The translations under genes were made by a program, and so were the position numbers. From Streptomyces sp. NBC_01231 (GTDB lineage: Bacteria; Actinomycetota; Actinomycetes; Streptomycetales; Streptomycetaceae), in contig CP108521.1 in assembly GCA_035999765.1 (NCBI GenBank), positions 3,844,001-3,908,000 of the forward strand: 64,000 nucleotides of DNA, read 5' to 3'. The stretch's first letter is position 1. Each line of letters begins with the position of its first letter. Below, piece by piece: positions 40,045-47,963 of the stretch. Under the pieces are notes generated by a model, which was not told the origin of the DNA, searched no databases, and was given only the letters and a program-made list of their open reading frames with translations.

Positions 40045-43000
40045 TCACTGCGAGGCGCCGACCGGCTCCTCCGGCTCGGCCGCCCCCACGAAGATCCGCC
40101 ACAGCTCGGCGTACCGCCCGTCCCTGGCCAGCAGTTCCTCGTGCGTGCCGTCCTCGGCGACCTGCCCGTGTTCCATGACGACCACGCGGTCCGCGCGGGC
40201 GGCGGTGGTCAGCCGGTGGGCCACGACGAGTGTGGTCCGGCGGCCCGCGATGCGGTCGGTGGCCTGGTTGACCTGGGCCTCCGTGGCCAGGTCCAGGGCG
40301 GCCGTGGCCTCGTCGAGGAGGAGGATGTCCGGGTCGACGAGTTCGGCGCGGGCCAGCGCGATCAGCTGGCGTTGGCCGGCGGAGAGGTTGCGGCCGCGTT
40401 CGGCGACCTCGTGGAGGTAGCCGCCCGTCAGCTGGGCGATCATCTCGTGGGCGCCGACCGCTCGGGCCGCCGTCTCCACCTCGGCGTCGGTGGCGTCCGG
40501 GCGACCGTAGGCGATGGCGTCACGGACGGTGCCCTGGAAGAGGTACGCCTCCTGCGGGACGACGCCGAGGCGGTGCCGGTAGGAGGTGAGGTCCAGCGAG
40601 CGGAGGTCCGTGCCGTCGACGGTCACCCGTCCGCCGGTCGGGTCGTAGAAGCGGGCGACCAGCTTGACCAGAGTCGACTTGCCGGCGCCCGTCTCACCGA
40701 CGAACGCGACCGTCTGGCCGGCCGGGATACGCAGGTCGATGCCGCCGAGGGCCTCTTCCTCGTCGCCGTAGGAGAAGCGCACGTCCTCGAAGGCGATCTC
40801 GCCCCGCAGGGACAGGATGTCGAGCGGTTCCTCGGCGTTCTGGGTGGAGGTGGGCTCCCGGAGCAGTTCCTGGATGCGGCCCAGCGACACCGTCGCCTGC
40901 TGGTAGCCGTCGAAGACCTGGGAGAGCTGCTGGACGGGGGCGAAGAACAGGTCGATGTAGAGGAGATAGGCGACCAGCGCGCCCGTCGTGAGCGTCGCCG
41001 CGTCGACCCGTCCCGCGCCCGCGATCAGTACGGCCGCCGCCGCCACCGACGACAGCAGCTGCACGAACGGGAAGTAGATCGAGATCAGCCACTGGCCCCG
41101 GATCCGCGCCTGGCGATAGCTGTCGCTGCGCTCCGCGAAGCGCCGGCTGCCGTCGTGCTCGCGGCGGAAGGCCTGCACGATCCTGAGCCCCGACACCGAC
41201 TCCTGGAGGTCGGCGTTGACCACCGACACCCGTTCCCGGGCCAGTTCGTACGCCTTCACGCTGGCCCGGCGGAAGAAGAACGTGGCGAGGATCAGCGGCG
41301 GCAGGGTCGCGAACACGACGAGGGCGAGCTGGACGTCGAGCACCAGCAGGGCGACCATGATGCCGAAGAAGGTGACGACCGAGACGAACGCGGTGACCAG
41401 ACCGGTCTGCAGGAACGTCGAGAGCGCGTCGACGTCCGTCGTCATCCGCGTCATGATCCGGCCGGTCAACTCCCGCTCGTAGTAGTCGAGTCCGAGCCGC
41501 TGGAGCTGAGCGAAGATCTTCAGCCGCAGGGAGTACAGGACGCGTTCGCCGGTGCGTCCGGTCATCCGGGTCTCGCCGATCTGCGCCGTCCACTGGAGGA
41601 GCACGGCGAGCAGGGCGAACAGGGAGGCGGCCCAGACCGCGCCCAGCGCCATCTGGGTGACGCCGTCGTCGATGCCGTTCCGGATCATCACCGGCAGCAG
41701 CAGGCCCATTCCGGCGTCCACGGCGACCAGGGCCAGGCTGATCAGGAGGGGCCGGCCGAAGCCGCGCAGCAGCCTGCGCAGGCCGTACGACTCCTCGGCG
41801 GCGACCGCCCGTGCCTCGTCGATGCCCGGGGTGTCGGTCGCCGGCGGCAACGCGTCGACCTGGGCGAGCAGTTCGGGGGTGGCCGGGCTGTCGGCCATCG
41901 CCGCGTCCCTGGGCTCGCGCTCCCCCGCCCACAGCCGGGGCGTGATACCGCGCTCGACGTCGAACTCGGCGTCCAGTTCGTCCCGTACGGAGGTGTCCTC
42001 GGCGGGCGCGGCCGGCCGGGCGTGGCCGGGTGAGACGCCGCCGAGTTCGTCCGGGTCGGTGAGGAGGCGGCGGTAGAGCTCGGACCGCTGCTGGAGCTCC
42101 TCGTGGGTGCCCACGTCGGCGAGCCGGCCGCCGTCGAGGACGGCGATGCGGTCGGCGAGGTTGAGGGTGGAGCGGCGGTGCGCGATCAGCAGGGTCGTCC
42201 GGCCCCGCATGACCTGCTGGAGGGCCTCGTGGATCTCGTGCTCGACACGGGCGTCCACGGCGGAGGTGGCGTCATCGAGGACGAGCAGGCGCGGGTCGGT
42301 GAGGATCGCGCGGGCGAGGGCGACGCGCTGTCGCTGGCCGCCGGAGAGGGTGAGGCCGTGCTCGCCGACCTTGGTGTCGTAGCCGTGCGGGAGCTCGGCT
42401 ATGAAGCGGTGGGCCTGGGCGGCACGGGCGGCCTTCTCGATCTCCTCCTGGGTCGCCTCCGGGCGGCCGTACGCGATGTTGTTGCGGACCGTGTCCGAGA
42501 AGAGGAACGAGTCCTCGGGGACCAGGCCGATCGCGGCCCGCAGCGAGTCCAGGGTGAGCTCGCGGACGTCGTGGCCGCCGATGAGGACCGCGCCGCTCGT
42601 CACGTCGTAGAAGCGCGGCAGCAGGAGGGAGACCGTGGACTTGCCGGAGCCCGAGGAGCCGACGACGGCGAGGGTCTCGCCGGCGCGGATCTCGAAGGAG
42701 AGTCCTTGCAGGACCGGGCGGGCGCCGGGGGCGTCGGCGTAGCCGAAGGCGACGTCGTCGAACTCGACGGTCGCGGGCGCGTCGGCGGGGAGTTCCTTGG
42801 AGCCCTCGGTCATCGAGGGCTCGGTGTCGATCAGCTCCAGGACGCGCTCGGTGCCCGCCCGGGCCTGCTGGCCGACCGTGAGCACCATGGCGAGCATCCG
42901 GACCGGACCGACGAGCTGGGCGAGGTAGGTGGAGAAGGCGACGAACGTGCCGAGCGTGATGTGCCCGCGGACCGCCAGCCAGCCGCCGAGCGCGAGCATC

Positions 43001-43785
43001 GCGACCTGGCCGAGGGCGGGCACGGCCTGGAGGGCCGGGGTGTACTTGGAGTTGAAGCGGATGGTGCGCAGCCGGCCCGCGAAGAGCCGCCGGCCGACCT
43101 CCCGGAGCTTGCCGGTCTCCTGGTCCTCCTGCCCGAAGCCCTTCACCACCCGTACGCCGCTCACGGCGCCGTCGACCACGCCGGCCACGGCGGCGGCCTG
43201 GGCCTGGGCGTACCAGGTGGCGGGGTGCAGCTTGCTGCGGCTGCGCCTGGCGATCCACCACAGGGCGGGTGCCACGGCCAGCGCGACCAGGGTGAGCGGC
43301 AAAGACAGCCAGGCCATGATCACCAGGGAGATCACGAAGAGCACCAGGTTCCCGATCGTCATCGGGAGCATGAAGAGCAGGCCCTGGATCAGCTGGAGGT
43401 CGCTGGTGGCCCGGCCGACGACCTGCCCGGTCGACAGCTCGTCCTGCCGGCGTCCGTCGAGCCGGGTGATCGTCCCGAACATCTCCGTGCGCAGGTCGTG
43501 CTGGACGTCGAGGGCGAGACGGCCGCCGTAGTAGCGGCGGATGTAGGTGAGGACGTACACGAGGACGGCGGCGGCGATCAGGGCGCCCGCCCAGGGAGCC
43601 ATGTCCCGGGTGTGGCCGACGATCACGTCGTCGATGATCACCTTGGTGGCCAGCGGGACCAGTGCCATGACGGCCATGCCGGCCAGCGAGGAGCCGAGGG
43701 CGAGGACGACGTCCTTGCGGTGCCGCCAGGCGTATCCGGCCAGCCTGCGGGCCCAGCCCTGTGTCTCCCCCTGTTGCGCTGCCAC
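40045..43785 (-). CDS. Fused two-half ABC exporter (TMD-NBD-TMD-NBD)
   Basis: A 1246-residue protein with two complete half-exporters in tandem. Half 1 has a membrane domain at about 20-320 and a nucleotide-binding domain with Walker A VGSSGSGKST, signature LSGGQRQRVAL, VLDDATSAVD. Half 2 begins near 620 after a Pro/Ala-rich linker and has Walker A VGETGAGKST, signature LSAGQRQLIAL (a changed SGGQ), LLLDEATAALD. Heterodimeric exporters with a degenerate site often export drugs or lipids. The GTG at 43785 has GGAGGGC. It stands alone, so the cargo is unknown. Confidence 0.9.
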   Translation of the reverse strand: MAAQQGETQGWARRLAGYAWRHRKDVVLALGSSLAGMAVMALVPLATKVIIDDVIVGHTRDMAPWAGALIAAAVLVYVLTYIRRYYGGRLALDVQHDLRTEMFGTITRLDGRRQDELSTGQVVGRATSDLQLIQGLLFMLPMTIGNLVLFVISLVIMAWLSLPLTLVALAVAPALWWIARRSRSKLHPATWYAQAQAAAVAGVVDGAVSGVRVVKGFGQEDQETGKLREVGRRLFAGRLRTIRFNSKYTPALQAVPALGQVAMLALGGWLAVRGHITLGTFVAFSTYLAQLVGPVRMLAMVLTVGQQARAGTERVLELIDTEPSMTEGSKELPADAPATVEFDDVAFGYADAPGARPVLQGLSFEIRAGETLAVVGSSGSGKSTVSLLLPRFYDVTSGAVLIGGHDVRELTLDSLRAAIGLVPEDSFLFSDTVRNNIAYGRPEATQEEIEKAARAAQAHRFIAELPHGYDTKVGEHGLTLSGGQRQRVALARAILTDPRLLVLDDATSAVDARVEHEIHEALQQVMRGRTTLLIAHRRSTLNLADRIAVLDGGRLADVGTHEELQQRSELYRRLLTDPDELGGVSPGHARPAAPAEDTSVRDELDAEFDVERGITPRLWAGEREPRDAAMADSPATPELLAQVDALPPATDTPGIDEARAVAAEESYGLRRLLRGFGRPLLISLALVAVDAGMGLLLPVMIRNGIDDGVTQMALGAVWAASLFALLAVLLQWTAQIGETRMTGRTGERVLYSLRLKIFAQLQRLGLDYYERELTGRIMTRMTTDVDALSTFLQTGLVTAFVSVVTFFGIMVALLVLDVQLALVVFATLPPLILATFFFRRASVKAYELARERVSVVNADLQESVSGLRIVQAFRREHDGSRRFAERSDSYRQARIRGQWLISIYFPFVQLLSSVAAAAVLIAGAGRVDAATLTTGALVAYLLYIDLFFAPVQQLSQVFDGYQQATVSLGRIQELLREPTSTQNAEEPLDILSLRGEIAFEDVRFSYGDEEEALGGIDLRIPAGQTVAFVGETGAGKSTLVKLVARFYDPTGGRVTVDGTDLRSLDLTSYRHRLGVVPQEAYLFQGTVRDAIAYGRPDATDAEVETAARAVGAHEMIAQLTGGYLHEVAERGRNLSAGQRQLIALARAELVDPDILLLDEATAALDLATEAQVNQATDRIAGRRTTLVVAHRLTTAARADRVVVMEHGQVAEDGTHEELLARDGRYAELWRIFVGAAEPEEPVGASQ

Positions 43786-43915
43786 GCGGGTGCCCTCCGT
43801 TCGACCTGATCTTCCGGAAGACACCAACGCGAAATGAAGCGGATTTCATCCCTCCGCAACAAAGCGGGAGCGACGGATCAGAAACACACGGATCAGGAAC
43901 ACAGAGGGTGAGGAC

Positions 43916-44935
43916 TCAGATGCGTACTCGCAAGTAATAGAACCGCGTCGTCTGCGCCGCGTTCTGGTTGTCGTCGCTGACCAGGAGCACGTTCAGGCGG
44001 TCCTTGCGCCGGCCGCCCGTGACCACCATGCCCTCGATGTTGTCCAGCAGGGGGTTCGGCTGGGGCTGCTTCGCCGTGGCGCCCAGGGTCGGGCAGGCGG
44101 CGATGTCCGCGAGCAGGGTCTTCTTGATCGGGCGTACGCCCGCCTGACCCGTCAGGTTCTCGACGCCGCTCGTGTCGGTGGCGTGGCGGGGATCGGCCAG
44201 GTAGAGGCGGACCGTGTTGCCGACGCCGGAGGTGAAGCCGCGTTCCAGGACGAGGAGGCGGCCGTCGGGGGTGGCCCGGACCTCGGGGACGCCGAGGCCG
44301 GCGTCGACCGGGTAGGCGTACTGGGCGCCGAGCTCGAAGCCCGTGCGGTGCCGCTCCCAGGTCTGGAAGCGGACGACGCCGGAGCTGTCGCCGGACAGGG
44401 CGTACTCCATGGACGCCAGCAGGGTGCGGCCGCCGGGGAGCAGCGTCAGCCCCTCGAAGGTGCCGTTGGAGACGGCCCGGCCGGCCGGGGCGACCTGGAG
44501 GGAGGCCGGGACCGGGAGACGGTCGAGGATCCGGCCTGCGCGGGAGTAGCGGCGGATGGACGGCTCGGTCTCCGAGGTGATCAACCGGGTGCCGTCACCG
44601 GCGATCACCAGGCCCTCGGAGTCGAGGGCGGCGCCGTTCTCGTCGGTGAGCGGGACCGTCGCACGGGGCTTGAGGGTCTTCGCGTCGAGGTCGAAGAGGG
44701 AGGAGCGGTCGGAGAGGGCGGCGAGCGAGCCGTCCTTGTCCACGGCGAGCGCGGAGAGGTTGCCGACGAAGGTGTTGTCGTACGTCGTCTTGTCGAGCGC
44801 GTCGGAGAAGCGGTCGAGGGAGACGGTGGCCGAACAGGCGTGGTTCTCCTGAGCGTTGGCGGGACCGGCGGCGGTCAGGCAGGTGGCCGCCGCCAGGGCC
44901 GCTGAGGTGGTGGCGAGTAGGGTTCTCAGGCGCAT
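43916..44935 (-). CDS. Secreted phytase-like esterase-domain protein
   Basis: A 339-residue secreted protein. After a signal peptide (RLRTLLATTSAALAAATCLT, ANA cleavage) it has the beta-propeller-like 'esterase-like activity of phytase' domain: LSALAVDKDGSLAALSDRSS, DSEGLVIAGDGTRLITSETE, FEGLTLLPGGRTLLASMEYA, DNIEGMVVTG. Such proteins may hydrolyse phosphate esters, but activity is rarely shown. The ATG at 44935 is preferred over an in-frame GTG three codons upstream. It is followed by the beta-lactamase-like gene on the same strand 48 bp upstream in position, so they may be an operon. Confidence 0.8.
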   Translation of the reverse strand: MRLRTLLATTSAALAAATCLTAAGPANAQENHACSATVSLDRFSDALDKTTYDNTFVGNLSALAVDKDGSLAALSDRSSLFDLDAKTLKPRATVPLTDENGAALDSEGLVIAGDGTRLITSETEPSIRRYSRAGRILDRLPVPASLQVAPAGRAVSNGTFEGLTLLPGGRTLLASMEYALSGDSSGVVRFQTWERHRTGFELGAQYAYPVDAGLGVPEVRATPDGRLLVLERGFTSGVGNTVRLYLADPRHATDTSGVENLTGQAGVRPIKKTLLADIAACPTLGATAKQPQPNPLLDNIEGMVVTGGRRKDRLNVLLVSDDNQNAAQTTRFYYLRVRI

Positions 44936-44983
44936 GGGGGTCACCGTAGGGCGGGTCGGTGACGGACGGGAGACCGGCAGACG

Positions 44984-45835
44984 TCAGGACGCCGCCAAGT
45001 CCCTGTGGACGACCTTGGCGACACCCTGGATGGTCGTGATGCCGTAGTTCATGGTGCTGTTGCCGTGGCTGAGCACCGTGATCATGTAGTCGTGGCCGCC
45101 GCCCTTGAAGGCGCCGACGCTGTGGACCCGCCAGCCGTTGGTGGCCCGCTGCAACCAGCCGTTCTTGACAGCGACCGAGACCCCGGACGGCACTCCGTAC
45201 GGTGTTCCCCAGCGCTGCGACGAGATGACCTGGCCCATCAACTTGAGGATGTAGGCCCGGGAGTTGTCGCTCAGGACGGTGTTCTTCGCGGTGACGAGCT
45301 TCAGCAGCTTCTGCTCGTCGGTGACGGTGATCTGGGTCAGGCCCCAGTAGCCGTTCGCGCCCGGCTTGGTCTGGGTCATGCCGGCCGCGGCGAGGAAGCC
45401 CTTGATCTTCGTCAGGCCCAGCTGCTTCCAGAGCTTGCTGGTCGCGGTGTTGTCCGACTTGGTGATCATGGCCTTGGCGAGCGAGGCCTCGGTGTCGGTG
45501 AGGTACCGGTTGTGCTTCTTCGCGTCCCACAGCAGCGTGGCGAGCACGGTGACCTTCACGACACTGGCCGAGTCGAAGGCCGTGGAGGGGCGCAGGGTGC
45601 AGGTCGTCTTGGTGCTCCGGTCGTAGACGCCGACCGCGACGGTTCCCTTACGGTTCGCAAGTGCGGCGGTGATGTCCTTCTTCAACTTGTCGGCGAGGCC
45701 CGCCTTGGCGGACGTACAGCTGACGGCCGGTGTGGCCGCGGCGGCGGGCGCGGCGGCGGCCACGAGGGGTATGAGGACACCGGCGCCGACACCGGCGGCC
45801 AGCGCTCTCGCGCGTATGGATATCCCGTGAGTCAT
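44984..45835 (-). CDS. Secreted class A beta-lactamase-fold serine hydrolase
   Basis: A 283-residue protein with a signal peptide (ARALAAGVGAGVLIPLVAAA) and the serine beta-lactamase/PBP fold. The active Ser-x-x-Lys is SASVVK, the SDN loop is SDNTATSKL, and the third motif is KNG (VAVKNGWL), not the usual KTG. A clear Glu166-type EPELN omega loop is missing. It is more likely a cell-wall amidohydrolase or a silent relative than an antibiotic-resistance enzyme. The ATG at 45835 follows AAGG; GTG 45850 is an alternative. It lies upstream of the phytase-like gene. Confidence 0.8.
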   Translation of the reverse strand: MTHGISIRARALAAGVGAGVLIPLVAAAAPAAAATPAVSCTSAKAGLADKLKKDITAALANRKGTVAVGVYDRSTKTTCTLRPSTAFDSASVVKVTVLATLLWDAKKHNRYLTDTEASLAKAMITKSDNTATSKLWKQLGLTKIKGFLAAAGMTQTKPGANGYWGLTQITVTDEQKLLKLVTAKNTVLSDNSRAYILKLMGQVISSQRWGTPYGVPSGVSVAVKNGWLQRATNGWRVHSVGAFKGGGHDYMITVLSHGNSTMNYGITTIQGVAKVVHRDLAAS

Positions 45836-45946
45836 GCCTTGTTGACGCACAAGTTCGAGGGAATGGTTGTACGCATCGGCGAACGGTTGGGCAAAGGCTG
45901 CGCAACCGTTACAGATCCGCCGGACGCACTCGGCGGACGCCGATCC

Positions 45947-45990
45947 GCTCCGACGCCGTTCCGACGCCGCTCCGTCGCCCTTCCGTCGCC
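45947..45990. repeat. Four 11-bp tandem repeats (GCTCCGACGCC)
   Basis: Exact 11-bp register: GCTCCGACGCC, GTTCCGACGCC, GCTCCGTCGCC, CTTCCGTCGCC. It lies between the beta-lactamase-like gene and module B, in non-coding DNA. Confidence 0.6.
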
Positions 45991-46029
45991 GAGTTTGCAG
46001 GCGCGCCCACTTCTGCCCCGGGGGAGTTC

Positions 46030-46374
46030 CTACACAGAGACGTCGTCGCCGTCGGTCTCCTCAAGGCTGTCGGGCTCGTCGTACACGGGAGCGGGAAGGC
46101 GGGCGCCCCGGCTCTCCGCGATGCGGTGAACGTCGCGCAGAGCCTCGACCATGCGCGCCGCCAGGAAGCGGAGCTGCACGGGCGTGGCCCTGCGGTCGGC
46201 GAGCATGTCGGCGGCGTGGTCCAGGAGTTCGCCCGCCATACCGAGCTGCACACTCTCGACGGTGTCCGCGACCCGGGAGAGGTGCCCGGTCCCGTCGCCG
46301 ACGAGATAGCAGGGCTTGCCCTCGGGGCCGGTCCACGGCAGAAGACGCATCGCCCCGCCCTGACTGCCGATCAC
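46030..46374 (-). CDS. Small conserved protein of XRE/DUF397 module B (paralogue of 23261-23554)
   Basis: A 114-residue protein: GAMRLLPWTGPEGKPCYLVG, DGTGHLSRVADTVESVQLGM, helical segments AGELLDHAADMLA, QLRFLAARMVEALRDVHRIA and ESRGARL, then an acidic tail (EPDSLEETDGDDVSV) absent from its paralogue. The core matches the module A protein closely. The GTG at 46374 overlaps the stop of the upstream small gene (GTGA). The function is unknown; the conserved core and linkage suggest it works with the divergent XRE and DUF397 proteins. Confidence 0.75.
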   Translation of the reverse strand: MIGSQGGAMRLLPWTGPEGKPCYLVGDGTGHLSRVADTVESVQLGMAGELLDHAADMLADRRATPVQLRFLAARMVEALRDVHRIAESRGARLPAPVYDEPDSLEETDGDDVSV

Positions 46375-46697
46375 GCGGTCACCTCCACACCGTGGATGAC
46401 TCGCGAGCCGATGTCGATGCCGTGCACGGCGAACCACAGCGCCCTTCGCCGGGATCGCTGCCGACGGACTTCCTCCCGGCGCTCGTGGTCGACGAGGTAG
46501 GGGCGGACCATCGCGTTGTCCTCGCCACGCAGGGGCTGCGAGCCGGCCGGGGAGGCGGCACTGCGGTCGCCGGAACATGTACAGGTGGGGAACGAGCGAG
46601 CGACCGCCGGTGCGGTGGCCGGGCGGCGACGGCGTCCGGTTCCGGGAAGCAGAATTCGTAGCAGCGGTTCGAAGAGGCGGGCGATACGGTGACTCAC
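46371..46697 (-). CDS. Small basic protein of module B
   Basis: A 108-residue frame from GTG 46697, which has GGAG eight bases upstream; a longer start at GTG 46730 is possible. It reads SHRIARLFEPLLRILLPGTG, then RRRRPATAP, a variable middle with CTCSG, and a conserved-looking end NAMVRPYLVDHERREEVRRQ and LWFAVHGIDIGSRVIHGVEV. No domain is recognised. The first 25 residues resemble the tiny gene at 23551-23700, which sits at the same position in module A. It is translationally coupled to the next gene. Confidence 0.65.
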   Translation of the reverse strand: MSHRIARLFEPLLRILLPGTGRRRRPATAPAVARSFPTCTCSGDRSAASPAGSQPLRGEDNAMVRPYLVDHERREEVRRQRSRRRALWFAVHGIDIGSRVIHGVEVTA

Positions 46698-46827
46698 GTC
46701 GTCAACTCCGTGGGTTTCGTTGATGGCCACGCCCCCGGACCGGTCGCACGGTCGCGGGGGTATCGCGTTCTGTAGCGATCTACTTACAGAGTGAGACGGC
46801 GCGGTCTAGGCTCGCCAGGGGGTCGAG

Positions 46828-46848
46828 TGTGACCAGTCATTTGTCACA
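46828..46848. promoter_or_regulatory. TGTGAC-N9-GTCACA operator of module B
   Basis: TGTGAC (46828-46833) and GTCACA (46843-46848) with a 9-bp spacer lie just before the XRE gene ribosome site. They share TGAC-N9-GTCA with module A at the equivalent position. Confidence 0.6.
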
Positions 46849-46859
46849 AAGGGGTGGCC

Positions 46860-47654
46860 ATGACCAGCACGTACGGTGACTGGCTCAAGCAGCAGCGGGA
46901 GTCGTCGGGGCTGACACAGCAACAGCTGGCCGACATGACGGTGATGACGCGTTCGCACATCGCCCACATCGAGGCGGGCCGCCGCATCCCCTCCAAGGAG
47001 GACGCGCGACGCCTGGATGCGGCTCTGAACACGGGCGATGTGCTGAGCAGCTTCCTGCCGGCGGAGGACGTCGCGGTCGCGGACTACTTCGAGGCGGCCC
47101 GTCAGCTCGAACAACAGGCGGTGATGATCAGGGAGTTCGCCCTGTCGTTCGTCCCCGGCATCCTCCAGACAAGGGCGTACGCGCGTGCGGTTCTGGGGAC
47201 GTCGTTCCCTCCGGTGAGTGAAGAGGAATGTGACAGACGCCTTGTCACACGCCTTGAGCGCGCGAAGATCCTGGACGATCCGGTGACGCCGGTGGTTTGG
47301 GCGCTGCTGGACGAGGCGGTATTGCGGCGGGTTGTGGGTGGGCGGGAGGTGATGGCGGAGCAGGTGATGCACCTGGTGCGCTTGGTGGAGCGCAAGCGGG
47401 TGCGCGTCCACGTCATGCCGTACGAAGTCGGCGCGTACCAGCTGCTCCAGAGCATGCTCACCCTGATGTGGTTCGAGGACCAGCCGCCACTGGCGTACTC
47501 GGAAGGCGTCCAAGTGGGCAAGGTGCACGATTCCCCTGCCGTGGTCACGCGACTGCAATGCGCCTACGATCTGGCACTGAGCGACGCGCTCTCCTTGAAC
47601 GAGTCCCTCGCCATGCTGAAGGCGACAGTGGAGGACTACGAACGCCGTGACTGA
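46860..47654 (+). CDS. XRE-family regulator with DUF5753 domain (module B)
   Basis: A 264-residue regulator. The HTH is STYGDWLKQQRESSGLTQQQ, LADMTVMTRSHIAHIEAGRR (residues about 5-45), followed by DUF5753 (ARQLEQQAVMIREFALSFVP, LDEAVLRRVVGGREVMAEQV, HVMPYEVGAYQLLQSMLTLM). It is homologous along its length to the module A regulator. The ATG at 46860 has AAAGGGG at the right distance; an in-frame GTG two codons earlier is less suited. The 3' end overlaps the DUF397 gene by 8 bp. Expected role: sequence-specific regulator acting with its DUF397 partner. Confidence 0.88.
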   Translation: MTSTYGDWLKQQRESSGLTQQQLADMTVMTRSHIAHIEAGRRIPSKEDARRLDAALNTGDVLSSFLPAEDVAVADYFEAARQLEQQAVMIREFALSFVPGILQTRAYARAVLGTSFPPVSEEECDRRLVTRLERAKILDDPVTPVVWALLDEAVLRRVVGGREVMAEQVMHLVRLVERKRVRVHVMPYEVGAYQLLQSMLTLMWFEDQPPLAYSEGVQVGKVHDSPAVVTRLQCAYDLALSDALSLNESLAMLKATVEDYERRD

Positions 47655-47868
47655 CAGCCTCATCCGCGACGACGCCCCGTTGACGCACTGGCGCAAGTCG
47701 TCCTACAGCGGCCCCGAAGCAGGCAGCTGCCTCGAAGTCCGCGACGGCCACCCCTCGGGCGTCCCCGTCCGTGACTCCAAGTCTCCGCACGGACCCGCCC
47801 TGGTCTTCTCGTCAGGCGGGTGGTCGCAGTTCGTCGCGGCCGTCAAGTACGAGACGTTTCAGGCCTGA
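47647..47868 (+). CDS. DUF397 protein (module B)
   Basis: A 73-residue DUF397 protein: LTHWRKSSYSGPEAGSCLEV, RDGHPSGVPVRDSKSPHGPA, LVFSSGGWSQFVAAVKYETF. The RKSSYSG and VPVRDSK motifs are diagnostic. The GTG at 47647 lies inside the end of the XRE gene, so the two are translationally coupled. It is the last gene of the rightward arm of module B. Confidence 0.88.
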   Translation: MTDSLIRDDAPLTHWRKSSYSGPEAGSCLEVRDGHPSGVPVRDSKSPHGPALVFSSGGWSQFVAAVKYETFQA

Positions 47869-47963
47869 TCAGCCTGTCCGCCAATTTCCCTCTGAACGCG
47901 CGAGGGTTGTCCAGCATCCACAGCCCGCCCCAAGCCAAGGCACAGTCCGTGCCCATCCGGCGT

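Noticed and set aside
44984..45835. Functional class A beta-lactamase
   Set aside because: The KTG motif is KNG and the omega-loop Glu is not evident.
47820..47963. Longer N-terminus of the GT39 protein from 47820
   Set aside because: It would overlap the DUF397 gene; the extra residues are not membrane-like and no ribosome site precedes them.
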